A stretch of 64,000 bases of DNA from Streptomyces sp. SCSIO 75703 (GCF_036607905.1 NZ_CP144555.1:5828001-5892000), one strand, 5' to 3'; positions 1 to 8,216 are shown, counted from the stretch's first letter. A program made the numbers and translations. Notes: generated by a model from the sequence alone, not told the origin.

Positions 1-381
1 GCCGGACTCCAGTCCATCCCGAAGGAGTTGAACGAGGCGGCGCTCATCGACGGCGCCAACGCCTGGCAGCGCCTGCGCAGCGTCACCCTGCCGCTGCTCG
101 CGCCCACCCTGCGGATCAGCGTCTTCCTGTCCGTCATCGGCGCGATCCAGCTCTTCGACCTGGTGTGGGTGATCACCCAGGGCGGGCCCGACCACCACTC
201 GGAGACCATGGCGGTGACCCTGTTCCAGTTCGGGTTCAAGCGCTACCAGGTCGGCTACGCCAGCGCGATCAGCGTCGTCATGTTCGGCATCAGCCTCGTC
301 TTCGCCCTCGCCTACCAGCGGTTCGTGCTCCGGCGCGATCTGCAGGGGGCCACCACGACCATGCGAGGAGGCGGCACGTGA
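1..381 (+). CDS. Carbohydrate ABC transporter permease, MalF-type (5' truncated)
   Basis: The frame enters from outside the window and ends at the TGA at 379-381, leaving about 126 residues of a binding-protein-dependent permease. It opens with the EAA loop (EAALIDGANAWQ), the cytoplasmic helix that docks on the ATPase, followed by two hydrophobic segments and a basic tail (QRFVLRRDL). This is the first permease half of a CUT1-type sugar importer in the plasma membrane. The next permease begins inside its stop codon, so the two are translationally coupled. The solute-binding protein would normally lie upstream, outside the window. The substrate cannot be read from this fragment. Confidence 0.9.
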   Translation, partial: AGLQSIPKELNEAALIDGANAWQRLRSVTLPLLAPTLRISVFLSVIGAIQLFDLVWVITQGGPDHHSETMAVTLFQFGFKRYQVGYASAISVVMFGISLVFALAYQRFVLRRDLQGATTTMRGGGT

Positions 382-1277
382 CGCTCGCCCGCAAGACCCT
401 GCCCGAGCGCCCCGCCCCGGAGCCGGTCCCCCCGGCGGGCGCGCCGGGGCGCGGCCGGCGGACCGGCCGGGCCCTGCCGCTGCACGTGGTGCTGGTCGCC
501 GTGGGCGCCGTGATGGCCGTCCCGCTGCTCTACGCGGTGCTGTCCGGTTTCAAGTCCACCGACCAGCTCTCCCGCAACCCCGTCGGACTGCCCGACCCGT
601 GGGTCGTCTCCAACTACACCGACATCCTGGCGTCCGGCTCCTTCTGGCGGCTGGTCGGCAGCAGCACGCTGATCGCGGTCTCGACCACGGTCCTCGTCGT
701 CGCGGTCTCGGCGCTGGCCGCCTTCTCCTTCGCGCGGTTCGCCTTCCGCGGCCGGGAGTTGCTGTTCACGCTGTTCACGATGGGGCTGATGTTCCCCTTC
801 GCGGTCGCGGCCCTGCCCCTGTTCCTGCTGCTGCGCTCCCTCGGACTGCTGGACAACCCGCTCGGGGTGATCCTGCCGCAGGCCGCCTTCGGGCTGCCGA
901 TGACCATCATCATCCTGCGCGGCTTCTTCCGCGAGATCCCCGGCGAGCTGGAGGAGGCGGCCACGCTGGACGGCTGCGGTCCCTTCGGCTTCTTCTGGCG
1001 GGTGCTGCTGCCCATGGCGCGGCCCGCCCTCGGCACGGTCTCCGTACTGGCCGTGGTCACGAGCTGGAACAACTTCTTCCTGCCGCTGCTGGTCTTCACC
1101 GAGTCCACCTGGTGGACCATTCCGATCGGTGTGCAGCAGTTCCAGGGCCAGTACGCGGCCGACACCGCCCGGGTCTTCGCCTACCTGGTGCTCGCCATGG
1201 TGCCCGCCCTCGCCTTCTACTCGCTCGCCGAACGCCAGCTCGTGGGGGGCTTGGCGGCGGGGGCCACGAAGGGGTGA
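378..1277 (+). CDS. Carbohydrate ABC transporter permease, MalG-type
   Basis: This 299-residue membrane protein starts at the GTG that overlaps the preceding TGA (GTGA), with GGAGG 7-8 bases upstream inside the preceding gene. After a Pro/Arg-rich cytosolic head of about 35 residues it has six predicted membrane spans and the EAA loop EEAATLDGCGPFGFFWRVLL near residues 192-211, typical of the second permease of CUT1 sugar importers (MalG/UgpE-like). It should pair with the upstream permease and a shared MsiK-type ATPase; no ATPase gene follows, which is usual for Streptomyces sugar importers. A hydrolase often closes such operons, but here the next gene is on the other strand. Confidence 0.92.
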   Translation: MTLARKTLPERPAPEPVPPAGAPGRGRRTGRALPLHVVLVAVGAVMAVPLLYAVLSGFKSTDQLSRNPVGLPDPWVVSNYTDILASGSFWRLVGSSTLIAVSTTVLVVAVSALAAFSFARFAFRGRELLFTLFTMGLMFPFAVAALPLFLLLRSLGLLDNPLGVILPQAAFGLPMTIIILRGFFREIPGELEEAATLDGCGPFGFFWRVLLPMARPALGTVSVLAVVTSWNNFFLPLLVFTESTWWTIPIGVQQFQGQYAADTARVFAYLVLAMVPALAFYSLAERQLVGGLAAGATKG

Positions 1278-1346
1278 GGGGCGGGGGCGTTCTCGTACCG
1301 GGCACGGGAATGTCGTACGGGCGGCCGTGGTCTGGCCGCCTCGTGC

Positions 1347-1688
1347 TCAGACCGAGGTGAGCGGGCGGTGCGGGGCGATGACGCGCCCGTCGGGCAGCAG
1401 CTCGCCGGTGTCCTCGAAGAGGACGACGCCGTTGCAGAGCAGGCTCCATCCCTGCTCCGGGTGGTGGGCCACGAGCCGGGCGGACTCCCGGCCGGGGGAG
1501 CCGGCGGACGGGCACGGCGGCCGGTGCGGGCAACCGGGCCCGCCGGCGCGGTGACCGCGCTCGTGGCCCCCGCCGGTGCCGGCCTCGTGGCGGGACGCGG
1601 TGGTGCCGTCCTCGCGGTCGGACGCGGTGGTGTCCGTCCCGCGGCGCGGTGCGGTGGTGGCCGCCTGGTCGTGTGCAGGGTCCTTCAT
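1347..1688 (-). CDS. DUF5999 family small protein
   Basis: The 113-residue product has a low-complexity, charged, Thr/Arg/His-rich first half and a conserved C-terminal core containing CPHRPPCPSA, HPEQGWSLLCNGV and a LLPDGRVIAPHRP end. I recognise the core as the DUF5999 family, small proteins of unknown function found widely in Streptomyces and usually 60-70 residues long, so the N-terminal 45 residues look like an extension. The start at 1688 (MKDPAHDQ) was preferred, but an internal start closer to the core is possible. The two cysteines spaced by six in the core could bind metal (inference). Its stop lies 70 bp from the convergent permease gene. Confidence 0.7.
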   Translation of the reverse strand: MKDPAHDQAATTAPRRGTDTTASDREDGTTASRHEAGTGGGHERGHRAGGPGCPHRPPCPSAGSPGRESARLVAHHPEQGWSLLCNGVVLFEDTGELLPDGRVIAPHRPLTSV

Positions 1689-1848
1689 GCTCGCCCCCGT
1701 GGTGGTGGGTCCGTCGCCACCAGTGTTGTCCCGGAGGGCGGCGGTCCGCAGGCTTTTCGCGGTACCGCCGCCCTCCGGGGGGAGGGCGTCACCCGCGCGT
1801 GCGGCGCGTTCACCCTCCCCTGTCACTCGTCACCCGGGTGCCCCGTCG

Positions 1849-2436
1849 TCAGGCGGCGGGGGAGCGCAGCAGCCGGGCCGGCCGTACGCGGTGGGACAGT
1901 ACCGGGAGGAGTTCGGCGACCCGGTGGGGACGGTGGGCAGCGACGCCGGGCGGCGCCGGGGCGAGCGGCACCAGCAGGTCCCCGGCCTGCGGGTGGCCGC
2001 CCGCAGGGTCGGCCGTACGGTCGCCGTGCAGCCACAGCGCGAGCATGTACAGCCCCGGGATCGACAGCAGCCGGGCCTGGTAGGGCTGGCCCAGCGCCTC
2101 CGCCTGGCGCAGGGCGCGCTCGGTCGAGGCGAGGTACGGGCCCTCGAAGAAGCGGGAGAAGGCCCAGCCGTCGGCGGTCGGCACGGTCTCCGCCGCGGCG
2201 ACCGCGCGGTCGCCGGCGCGGATCAGGAACCGCCAGCCGGCCAGGCGGGTGGCCGTCACCCCCTCGGGGGTCGTCCCGTCCAGCACGTGCACGGGAAGCG
2301 GCAGGTCGGGCGTCAGCGGTCCCTGCGCGGCCAGCAGGGACGGGGTGCGGGCCTCCCGGACCGCGGTGGGCGACGACAGGGCGGTCAGGACGGAACGCAG
2401 TGCGGGCGCGGGAGCCGGGGGGACGTGCAGCGGCAT
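1849..2436 (-). CDS. Hypothetical actinobacterial protein
   Basis: I do not recognise this 195-residue protein beyond a general Streptomyces look. It has no signal peptide or membrane span. The central part (GWRFLIRAGDRAVAAAET, then FFEGPYLASTERAL and a LLSIPGLYMLALWLHGD segment) alternates hydrophobic and charged residues like a folded alpha/beta domain, and it ends in Arg/Pro-rich sequence. ATG at 2436 (MPLHVPPAPAP) is chosen over a TTG-type start 27 bases upstream because the added residues are basic filler. It faces an unusually AT-rich upstream region carrying two palindromes (2632-2639 and 2662-2679), which suggests a specifically regulated promoter. Function unknown. Confidence 0.6.
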   Translation of the reverse strand: MPLHVPPAPAPALRSVLTALSSPTAVREARTPSLLAAQGPLTPDLPLPVHVLDGTTPEGVTATRLAGWRFLIRAGDRAVAAAETVPTADGWAFSRFFEGPYLASTERALRQAEALGQPYQARLLSIPGLYMLALWLHGDRTADPAGGHPQAGDLLVPLAPAPPGVAAHRPHRVAELLPVLSHRVRPARLLRSPAA

Positions 2437-2989
2437 GGTGGGTCGCCTCTCATTCGAAGGCACGGTGGCGCGAGGGCGGGGCGGACGACGCTGTCAGCAC
2501 ACGGGGTCGCGAAGGCAGGGACCGGGGTCCGGGACGGGCCGAGACGTGGACGGGTGCGTGCCGGTCGCCGGCTCGCCGGTGAGAACCTCGGCCGTGGGCG
2601 CCGGTCCTCTGCCCTGCCCGGAGTTTATACGACATATGTTCAGGGCGTGTTTCCACTAGCCGTTCCGGGCGGCCGGAACAAGGGCCTATCCGGTCGTCGA
2701 TTTGCTGTAATAAATCCGGATTCCACGGCGGCGGGGCGGCGATGACCTCGGGGAATGACGGCGGGCCGGTCGGCCTGTAGTCATCGGCGTTTTTCACGAG
2801 TTTCCGTACTCCGCGACCCGCCGGCCACCGTCATGCCTAGTGAATGTGCCAGCGGTCACACCGCATCAGGGTAGCGGGTGCCGGACGGTCGCGGGGACGT
2901 TATCGATCGCTTCCGCTGGGCATCATCCACCCTGACCGGCACATCGGCGGCCGGCTCCTCCGCCCACCGCTTTGAGAAGGGACTCTCTC
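2437..2989. other. Intergenic region between divergent genes
   Basis: No convincing gene is present in these 553 bases. A 115-codon minus-strand frame at 2450-2797 has no family signal and only Arg/Pro-rich sequence over most of its length. The stretch 2625-2745 is notably AT-richer than the surroundings (TTTATAC, ACATATGT, GTAATAAATCC) and probably holds the promoters for the leftward hypothetical gene and the rightward ligase gene. Ahead of the ligase, GAGAAGG at 2974-2980 is a good ribosome binding site for the ATG at 2990. Confidence 0.6.
2662..2679. promoter_or_regulatory. Perfect inverted repeat, candidate operator
   Basis: GTTCCGG, four bases, CCGGAAC forms a perfect 7+4+7 inverted repeat. 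A shorter perfect palindrome ACATATGT lies 22 bp away at 2632-2639, within the AT-rich part of this divergent region. The size and symmetry suit a dimeric repressor site; the binding protein is unknown. Confidence 0.4.
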
Positions 2990-4510
2990 ATGGGAGAGAA
3001 GGTCGTGGCAGGTCAGTTCGACCTGTCCGATCGCCAGCGCTACCGCGACAAGCTCCAGCGATGCCTGACCGGCCTGGAGCGGCTTCTGGCGGAGAAGCGG
3101 TTCGACCGCCCGAAGAACCTGATGGGGCTGGAGATCGAATTGAATCTCGTCGGAGCCGACGGGATGCCGAAAATGCTGAATGCCCAAGTGCTCGAACGCA
3201 TCGCCAGTCGCGACTTCCAGACAGAACTCGCCATGTTCAATCTGGAAGTGAACATAGCTCCACACCGTTTGGGGGGCCGGGTTTTCGACCGGCTGGCGGA
3301 GGAGATCCGGACGTCACTGGCATATGCCGACCGGAAAGCCGGGGAGCTGGACGCCGCAATCGCGATGATCGGTATTCTGCCGACCCTCGACCGCGACGAC
3401 CTGGTCTCCTCCAACCTCTCCGCCGTCGACCGCTACGCACTGCTCAACGCGCAGATCGTGGCCGCCCGCGGCGAGGACTTCACCCTCGACATCGACGGCG
3501 TCGAACACCTCGTCTGCACCTCGAAGTCCATCGCCCCCGAGGCCGCCTGCACCTCGGTGCAACTGCACCTCCAAGTCACCCCGGAACGTTTCGCCGACGT
3601 GTGGAACGCGGCCCAGGCCGTCGCCGCCGCGCAGATCGCCGTCGGCGCCAACGCGCCCTTCCTGTTCGGCCGCGAACTCTGGCGCGAGTCCCGGCCCCCG
3701 CTCTTCCAGCAGTCCACCGACACCCGCCCGCCCGAACTCCAGGCCCAGGGCGTCCGCCCGCGCACCTGGTTCGGGGAGCGCTGGGTGACCTCGGCGTACG
3801 ACCTCTTCGAGGAGAACCGCCGCTACTACCCGGCGCTCCTGCCCATCTGCGACGACGAGGACCCGCTGGAGGTCCTGGACGCGGGCGGCGTCCCCCGGCT
3901 GGCCGAACTGGTGCTGCACAACGGCACCGTCTACCGCTGGAACCGCCCCGTCTACGACGTCGCCGACGGCGTCCCGCACCTGCGGGTGGAGAACCGCGTC
4001 CTGCCCGCCGGGCCCACCGTCACCGACGTCATCGCCAACGCGGCCTTCTACTACGGCGTCGTGCGCGCGCTCGCCGAGGAGCCCCGGCCGCTGTGGACCC
4101 GGCTGCCCTTCGCGTCCGCCGCCGCCAACTTCGACGCCGCCTGCCGCCACGGCATCGAGGCCCGCTTCGCCTGGCCCCGGCGCGGCCGGCTGGGCGGCAT
4201 GGCCGAGGTCGACGCCGCGGACCTCGTCCGCGAGGAACTGCTCCCGCTGGCCGCGGCCGGGCTCGACGCGTGGGGCGTGGAGCCGGCCGACCGGGACCTG
4301 TACCTCGGTGTGATCGAGGAGCGCTGCCGGCGCCGGGTCAACGGCGCCACCTGGCAGGCGGCCACCTTCCACGCGGCCCGCGAGGCCGGACTGTCCCGGG
4401 AGGAGGCGCTGGCCGCCACGACCCGGCGCTACCGCGAGCTGACCAACCGGGGCGACCCGGTCCACCTCTGGCCCGTCGGCCTCCCCGAACCGGTGCCGCT
4501 CGGCGGCTGA
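2990..4510 (+). CDS. Glutamate-cysteine ligase family protein (GCS2)
   Basis: This 506-residue cytosolic enzyme matches the GCS2/carboxylate-amine ligase fold: the NLMGLEIELNLVG strand with its acidic metal/glutamate-binding residues near residue 40, the FNLEVNIAPHRLGG block near 85, and the RVENRVLPAGPTV block near 330. The family joins the gamma-carboxyl of glutamate to cysteine or another amine using ATP. Mycothiol, not glutathione, is the main actinobacterial thiol, and EgtA uses this chemistry for ergothioneine; no egtBCD genes are nearby, so the true amine acceptor is open. ATG at 2990 is preferred over a TTG at 2972 because GAGAAGG sits 9 bases before it. Confidence 0.85.
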   Translation: MGEKVVAGQFDLSDRQRYRDKLQRCLTGLERLLAEKRFDRPKNLMGLEIELNLVGADGMPKMLNAQVLERIASRDFQTELAMFNLEVNIAPHRLGGRVFDRLAEEIRTSLAYADRKAGELDAAIAMIGILPTLDRDDLVSSNLSAVDRYALLNAQIVAARGEDFTLDIDGVEHLVCTSKSIAPEAACTSVQLHLQVTPERFADVWNAAQAVAAAQIAVGANAPFLFGRELWRESRPPLFQQSTDTRPPELQAQGVRPRTWFGERWVTSAYDLFEENRRYYPALLPICDDEDPLEVLDAGGVPRLAELVLHNGTVYRWNRPVYDVADGVPHLRVENRVLPAGPTVTDVIANAAFYYGVVRALAEEPRPLWTRLPFASAAANFDAACRHGIEARFAWPRRGRLGGMAEVDAADLVREELLPLAAAGLDAWGVEPADRDLYLGVIEERCRRRVNGATWQAATFHAAREAGLSREEALAATTRRYRELTNRGDPVHLWPVGLPEPVPLGG

Positions 4511-4648
4511 CGGGGGCGGCCGGAGAAGCGGGAGCGGGAGCGGGGCGCGCGGTGATCGCCGGGCTCCCGGGCCGCTCGCGGCACCCCGGTGCGCACCGCC
4601 GCATACTGATCGGGCAAGCTCTGACGTCCCGGCAGAGATCAGGTGTGC

Positions 4649-5500
4649 ATGGCGGAGGCGGGCGCGGTGGCCGATTCACTCCCTGAGGGCTCGACCCCCC
4701 AGGACCGTACGACCCCTTCGTCCGGGGCGGCGTCCCCCCGGGAACGGCTCACCCGGCGCACCCTGCGCGACGAGACACTGCTCGTCCTCGCCCTCTCGCT
4801 CGGGGCCAGCGGCGTCTCCGCCCTGATCAGCTTCATCGGCTCCGTCACCCGCCCCGGCGGGCTCAGGGACCAGGCCGCCACCCTGAACGCCTCCGCCGCG
4901 CCCGGCCGGCCCTGGCTCGACCTCGCCTGGCAGCTCTTCGGCATCACCACGGCGCTGGTCCCCGTCGCACTCGTCGCCCACTTCCTGCTGCGCGAGGGCG
5001 GCAGTCTGCGCACCCTCGGCTTCGACCGCACCCGCCCCTGGCCCGACCTCGGCCGCGGGGCTGTCGTCGCCGCCGTCATCGGCAGCACCGGCATCGCCTT
5101 CTACCTGGCCGTCCGCGCCCTCGGCTTCAACCTCACCGTGGTCCCCGAGGCGCTGCCCGGGGTGTGGTGGAAGTACCCCGTGCTGCTCCTCTCGGCGGTG
5201 CAGAACGCGGTCGTCGAGGAGGTCATCGTCGTCGGCTACCTGCTGCGCCGGCTCGGCCAGAGGGGCTGGACGCCCGTCGCCGCGCTCGCCGGAAGCTCGC
5301 TGCTGCGCGGCTCGTACCACCTCTACCAGGGCATCGGCGGATTCGTCGGCAACGTGGTGATGGGCGTCGTCTTCGTCCTGCTGTACCGGCGCTGGGGCCG
5401 GGTGGGCCCGCTGGTGGTGGCCCACGCGCTGCTCGACATCGGGGCCTTCGTGGGCTACGCGCTGCTCGCCGGCAAGGTCGGCTGGCTCCCCACCGCCTGA
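4649..5500 (+). CDS. CPBP-family intramembrane protease-like protein
   Basis: The protein is about 283 residues with seven or so hydrophobic segments. The Abi/CPBP signature is visible: a double glutamate (E190-E191) in AVVEEVIVVGYLLRR, a histidine in GSYHLYQG (H224) and a second in VAHALLD. In type II CAAX-prenyl-protease-like enzymes the first motif is EExxxR; here the arginine position is valine (V195), so peptidase activity is uncertain although the glutamates and histidines remain. The start is ATG 4649 (AGG at 4641-4643) or a GTG two codons earlier. CATACT at 4602-4607 is a possible -10. It follows the ligase gene by 138 bp, and a strong hairpin follows it. Confidence 0.85.
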   Translation: MAEAGAVADSLPEGSTPQDRTTPSSGAASPRERLTRRTLRDETLLVLALSLGASGVSALISFIGSVTRPGGLRDQAATLNASAAPGRPWLDLAWQLFGITTALVPVALVAHFLLREGGSLRTLGFDRTRPWPDLGRGAVVAAVIGSTGIAFYLAVRALGFNLTVVPEALPGVWWKYPVLLLSAVQNAVVEEVIVVGYLLRRLGQRGWTPVAALAGSSLLRGSYHLYQGIGGFVGNVVMGVVFVLLYRRWGRVGPLVVAHALLDIGAFVGYALLAGKVGWLPTA

Positions 5501-5511
5501 CCTCCGGCAGA

Positions 5512-5538
5512 GGGGCGTACGAGCTGCCCGTACGCCCC
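5512..5538. terminator. Bidirectional terminator hairpin
   Basis: GGGGCGTACG, a 7-base loop, and CGTACGCCCC form a perfect 10-bp stem between the convergent CPBP and phzF-like genes. There is no T-run, as is usual for Streptomyces terminators. Confidence 0.75.
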
Positions 5539-5591
5539 GTTCCCCTGCCCCTTCCCGCACCGTCCTGTGCCGGAGGGCGCGCGGGCTTCGG

Positions 5592-6401
5592 CTACGCCAG
5601 CAGCTCGCCGTCGATCACCGTGACCGCGCGGCCCCCGAGCAGCGTGCGGTCGCCGCGCAGTTCGGTGCGGACGTGGCCGGAGCGGGGTGACGCCTGGAGG
5701 CCGGTGAGGACGGGCCGGCCCAGCCGCGCCGACCAGAACGGGGCGAGCGCGGTGTGCGCGCTGCCGGTGACGGGGTCCTCGTCGATGCCGACGTTCGGGA
5801 AGAAGCAGCGGGAGACGTAGTCGTGGCCGAGGGAGGGGTCCTCGGCCGGGGCGGTGGCGATGACCCCGCGCGCGGAGTAGGCGGCCAGCGCGCGGTGATC
5901 CGGCGTCAGCGCGCGCACGGTGCGCTCGTCGGCCAGCTCGACGAGCAGGTCCCCGACCGACGGTCCGGTGTCGAACACCGCGCGGGGCTCGGCGCCCAGC
6001 GCCGCGGCCACGCCGTCCGGGACCCCGGCCGGGGTGAGCGGGGCGGTGGGGAAGTCCAGGGTGACCGAGCCGTCCGCCTCCGCAGCGGCGGTCAGGACGC
6101 CGCTGCGGGTGGCGAAGCGGACCGGGCCCTGGTGGGCGCCGGTGGTGCGCAGCACGTGGGCCGTGGCCAGCGTGGCGTGGCCGCACAGGGCGACCTCGGT
6201 GACGGGGGTGAACCACCGCAGCGCCCAGTCGGCCTCGGCGTCCTCGGGCAGGGGGTGGGCGAACGCGGTCTCGGCGTGGTTGACCTCCAGGGCGATCTTC
6301 TGGAGGCGTTCGTCGTCCGGGAAGGCGTCGAGGAGCAGGACTCCCGCGGGGTTGCCGGCGAAGGGGCGGTCGGTGAAGGCGTCGACGATTCGGATACGCA
6401 T
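5592..6401 (-). CDS. PhzF family isomerase/epimerase
   Basis: This 269-residue protein is full length for the PhzF/DapF-like two-lobed isomerase family. It begins with the canonical MRIRIVDAFTDRPFAGNPAGV, has the catalytic glutamate in NHAETAF (about residue 44), and carries CGHATLATAHVL and the second-lobe GIDEDPVTGSAH block. PhzF itself isomerises a phenazine precursor, but most Streptomyces members stand alone with unknown substrates, and no phenazine genes are present here. It is divergent from the PadR gene by about 170 bp, a region carrying a palindromic site that may also affect its own promoter. Confidence 0.9.
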   Translation of the reverse strand: MRIRIVDAFTDRPFAGNPAGVLLLDAFPDDERLQKIALEVNHAETAFAHPLPEDAEADWALRWFTPVTEVALCGHATLATAHVLRTTGAHQGPVRFATRSGVLTAAAEADGSVTLDFPTAPLTPAGVPDGVAAALGAEPRAVFDTGPSVGDLLVELADERTVRALTPDHRALAAYSARGVIATAPAEDPSLGHDYVSRCFFPNVGIDEDPVTGSAHTALAPFWSARLGRPVLTGLQASPRSGHVRTELRGDRTLLGGRAVTVIDGELLA

Positions 6402-6502
6402 CCCCCGACGCTAAGCGCTCGGCGCACCCCCGTCCCAAGGCCACCTCGACACCTCTGGCCCCTGGCGGGGACCGGCTAGGGGAGGGGCTTGCCGGGCCAG
6501 TT

Positions 6503-6525
6503 ATGCCGATATATCGTTGAGGCAT
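6503..6525. promoter_or_regulatory. Candidate PadR operator
   Basis: ATGCC and GGCAT (6503-6507, 6521-6525) flank the perfect 10-bp palindrome CGATATATCG (6507-6516), in an AT-rich stretch 46 bases before the padR start. PadR regulators commonly repress their own genes from such sites; the assignment is by position and symmetry. Confidence 0.5.
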
Positions 6526-6570
6526 CGCGAATAGGTCGCGACTGATCAACGACTGGATGGAGTGATGATC

Positions 6571-7212
6571 ATGCACAGCCACGGATACGAGCGTGGACAC
6601 GGTGGACACGGCCGCGGGCGCGGCCACGAGGGCCCCTTCGGCGGGGGCGGTCACGGCGGCTTCGACGGCCGGCGTGCCGCCTTCGGACCCTTCGGGCCGG
6701 GTGGCCACGGCGGCCCCTTCGGGCCCGGTGCCGGACCGTGGGGCGGACGCGGGCGCGGAGGCCCCCGGGGCAGGGCGCGGCGCGGCGACGTGCGCGCCTC
6801 GATCCTCGCCCTGCTGAAGGACCGGCCGATGCACGGCTACGAGATGATCCAGGAGATCGCCGAACGCAGCGGCGGGGCGTGGAAGCCCAGCCCCGGCTCG
6901 GTGTACCCCACCCTCCAGCTCCTGGAGGACGAGGGCCTGATCGTCAGCGCGAGCGAGGGCGGCAAGAAGCTCTTCTCGCTCACCGAGGCCGGCCGCACCG
7001 CCGCCGAGGAGGGCCCCGAGGCTCCCTGGGAGGACGCCGGCCGCGGTGTCGACTGGGAGGCCCTGAACGACATCCGGCAGGCCGGATTCGGCCTGATGGA
7101 GGCGTTCGGGCAGGTCTGGAAGACGGGCAGCAAGGAGCAGCGCGAGAAGGCCCTCGCGGTCATCGGTGACGCCCGCAAGAAGCTGTACCTGATCCTCGCC
7201 GACGAGGACTGA
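6571..7212 (+). CDS. PadR family transcriptional regulator with Gly/His-rich N-terminus
   Basis: Residues about 72-150 form a PadR winged helix: RASILALLKDRPMHGYEMIQ, then the KPSPGSVYPTLQLLEDEGLI recognition region and a beta wing (SEGGKKLFSLTEAGR). The C-terminal helical part would make the dimer. Ahead of this lies an unusual segment of about 65 residues made mostly of Gly, His, Phe, Pro and Arg, with seven histidines, absent from typical PadR proteins; it may bind metal or be disordered. ATG 6571 is chosen because GGAG lies 8 bases upstream; GTG 6562 and ATG 6565 are in frame. An operator-like palindrome lies just upstream. The Clp-N-like gene follows after a hairpin-rich gap. Confidence 0.9.
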   Translation: MHSHGYERGHGGHGRGRGHEGPFGGGGHGGFDGRRAAFGPFGPGGHGGPFGPGAGPWGGRGRGGPRGRARRGDVRASILALLKDRPMHGYEMIQEIAERSGGAWKPSPGSVYPTLQLLEDEGLIVSASEGGKKLFSLTEAGRTAAEEGPEAPWEDAGRGVDWEALNDIRQAGFGLMEAFGQVWKTGSKEQREKALAVIGDARKKLYLILADED

Positions 7213-7256
7213 CCCGGCGCCGGCGCCGGGTGGCCCCGGCGCCCCGCGGGGGCGCC
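7212..7256. terminator. Double hairpin after padR
   Basis: A perfect 20-bp palindrome (ACCCGGCGCC then its complement, 7212-7231) starts at the padR stop codon, and GGCGCCCC, GCG, GGGGCGCC (7238-7256) follows. Together they should end or attenuate padR transcription. Confidence 0.65.
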
Positions 7257-7371
7257 CTCGCGCGCCCGCCCGGGACCTGCTCTCGGGCATGGCCCCCGAG
7301 CGGCGCGCGCCTCCGCCCGGGGGACGGTTGGTGCTCCCGGCGCAAGGCGGCTCGCCAGGGGGATGGAAAAA

Positions 7372-7408
7372 CGGCCTGATCTCCTCCGTAAGGAGGAGAT
7401 TCCGGCCG
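7372..7408 (+). promoter_or_regulatory. GNRA-capped RNA hairpin holding a Shine-Dalgarno-like sequence
   Basis: ATCTCCTCC (7379-7387), GTAA, GGAGGAGAT (7392-7400) is a perfect 9-bp stem closed by a GNRA-type tetraloop. It is extended across a small internal loop by CGGCC (7372-7376) with GGCCG (7404-7408). The 3' arm contains AAGGAGGAG, an ideal ribosome binding sequence, yet no start codon follows at normal spacing. It lies 81 bp before the probable start of the Clp-N gene, so it may be a leader regulatory element or a late padR terminator. Confidence 0.5.
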
Positions 7409-7488
7409 CCGGGTCCACTTCGCGCGGGACGCCGGAATGCTCCCCTTCGGGGATGACCCGGCGCGATCCGCTTGATGAGGTGGAGGAC

Positions 7489-8028
7489 GTGCAGCCCCGT
7501 ATCCCCCGGCAGCCGGCCGGTGAGCAGGACGGCCGGAGCCCCGAGCCCGCCGTCGCCGAGGCACGGCTCGGCGCGGACCTGGAGTACGTCGTCTCCGCCG
7601 CCCGCCGCCGCGCCCTGCGGGACGGCGACCGGCAGATCGACACCGCCCACCTGCTGCACTCGCTCCTGGAGCACGACGCCGAGGTGCGGGCCGCCCTCGG
7701 CGACGGCCCGGTGATCGCCCGCCTGCTCGGCTACCTCGTCCAGCGCAGCATCGGCTACGGACTGCGCTGGCGGAGCACCGTCGAGGACTCCGGCGCCCTG
7801 CCCGTGGTGAGCGAGACGGCGGGCTTCTCGCCGCTGGCCGCGGCGGCCCTGGAGGACGCCCTCGCCCGCGCGGCCCGCCGGGGCGCCCCGTGCCCGCTCG
7901 GACGCGACCTGCTCGCCGCCCTCGTCGCCCACCCCGAGGCGCGCGCCGTCGATGTGCTCGCCCGCGCCGCCCTCGACGCCCGTACCGTGCGCGCCCGCGC
8001 CGACGGGCAGGCGGAACCCGCGCCCTGA
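7489..8028 (+). CDS. Clp N-terminal domain-like protein
   Basis: The 179-residue product carries two copies of a Clp-N-type helical repeat: RRRALRDGDRQIDTAHLLHS around residues 46-65 and a second copy near LAAAALEDALARAARRG. In ClpA/ClpC such domains bind substrates and adaptors; this protein has no ATPase, so it could act as a free adaptor or decoy (inference). GTG 7489 (VQPRIPRQ) is preferred, with GAGG 8 bases upstream; ATGs at 7363 and 7453 would add low-complexity residues that overlap the hairpins. Such genes often sit next to a padR gene in Streptomyces, so the two may be functionally linked. Confidence 0.8.
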   Translation: MQPRIPRQPAGEQDGRSPEPAVAEARLGADLEYVVSAARRRALRDGDRQIDTAHLLHSLLEHDAEVRAALGDGPVIARLLGYLVQRSIGYGLRWRSTVEDSGALPVVSETAGFSPLAAAALEDALARAARRGAPCPLGRDLLAALVAHPEARAVDVLARAALDARTVRARADGQAEPAP

Positions 8029-8216
8029 CCCGCCCGCGGATGCCGGGCGCCGCGCCCGTACCGTGTCGACGGCCGGTCCTCGCGGGCCCGCCCGCCCGGC
8101 CGGAGGCCGCGCCGCCCGCCCCGGCACGCCGTCCGCCGGCGGTTCCGCCCCGTCCATTCGGCGAGACAGCAGCCATGCGGGGTGACGCTCATGTCGTCCC
8201 CTGTCATCATGTGCCG

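Noticed and set aside
2450..2797. 115-codon minus-strand frame between divergent genes
   Set aside because: No family match, Arg/Pro-rich most of its length, and it overlaps the AT-rich promoter region.
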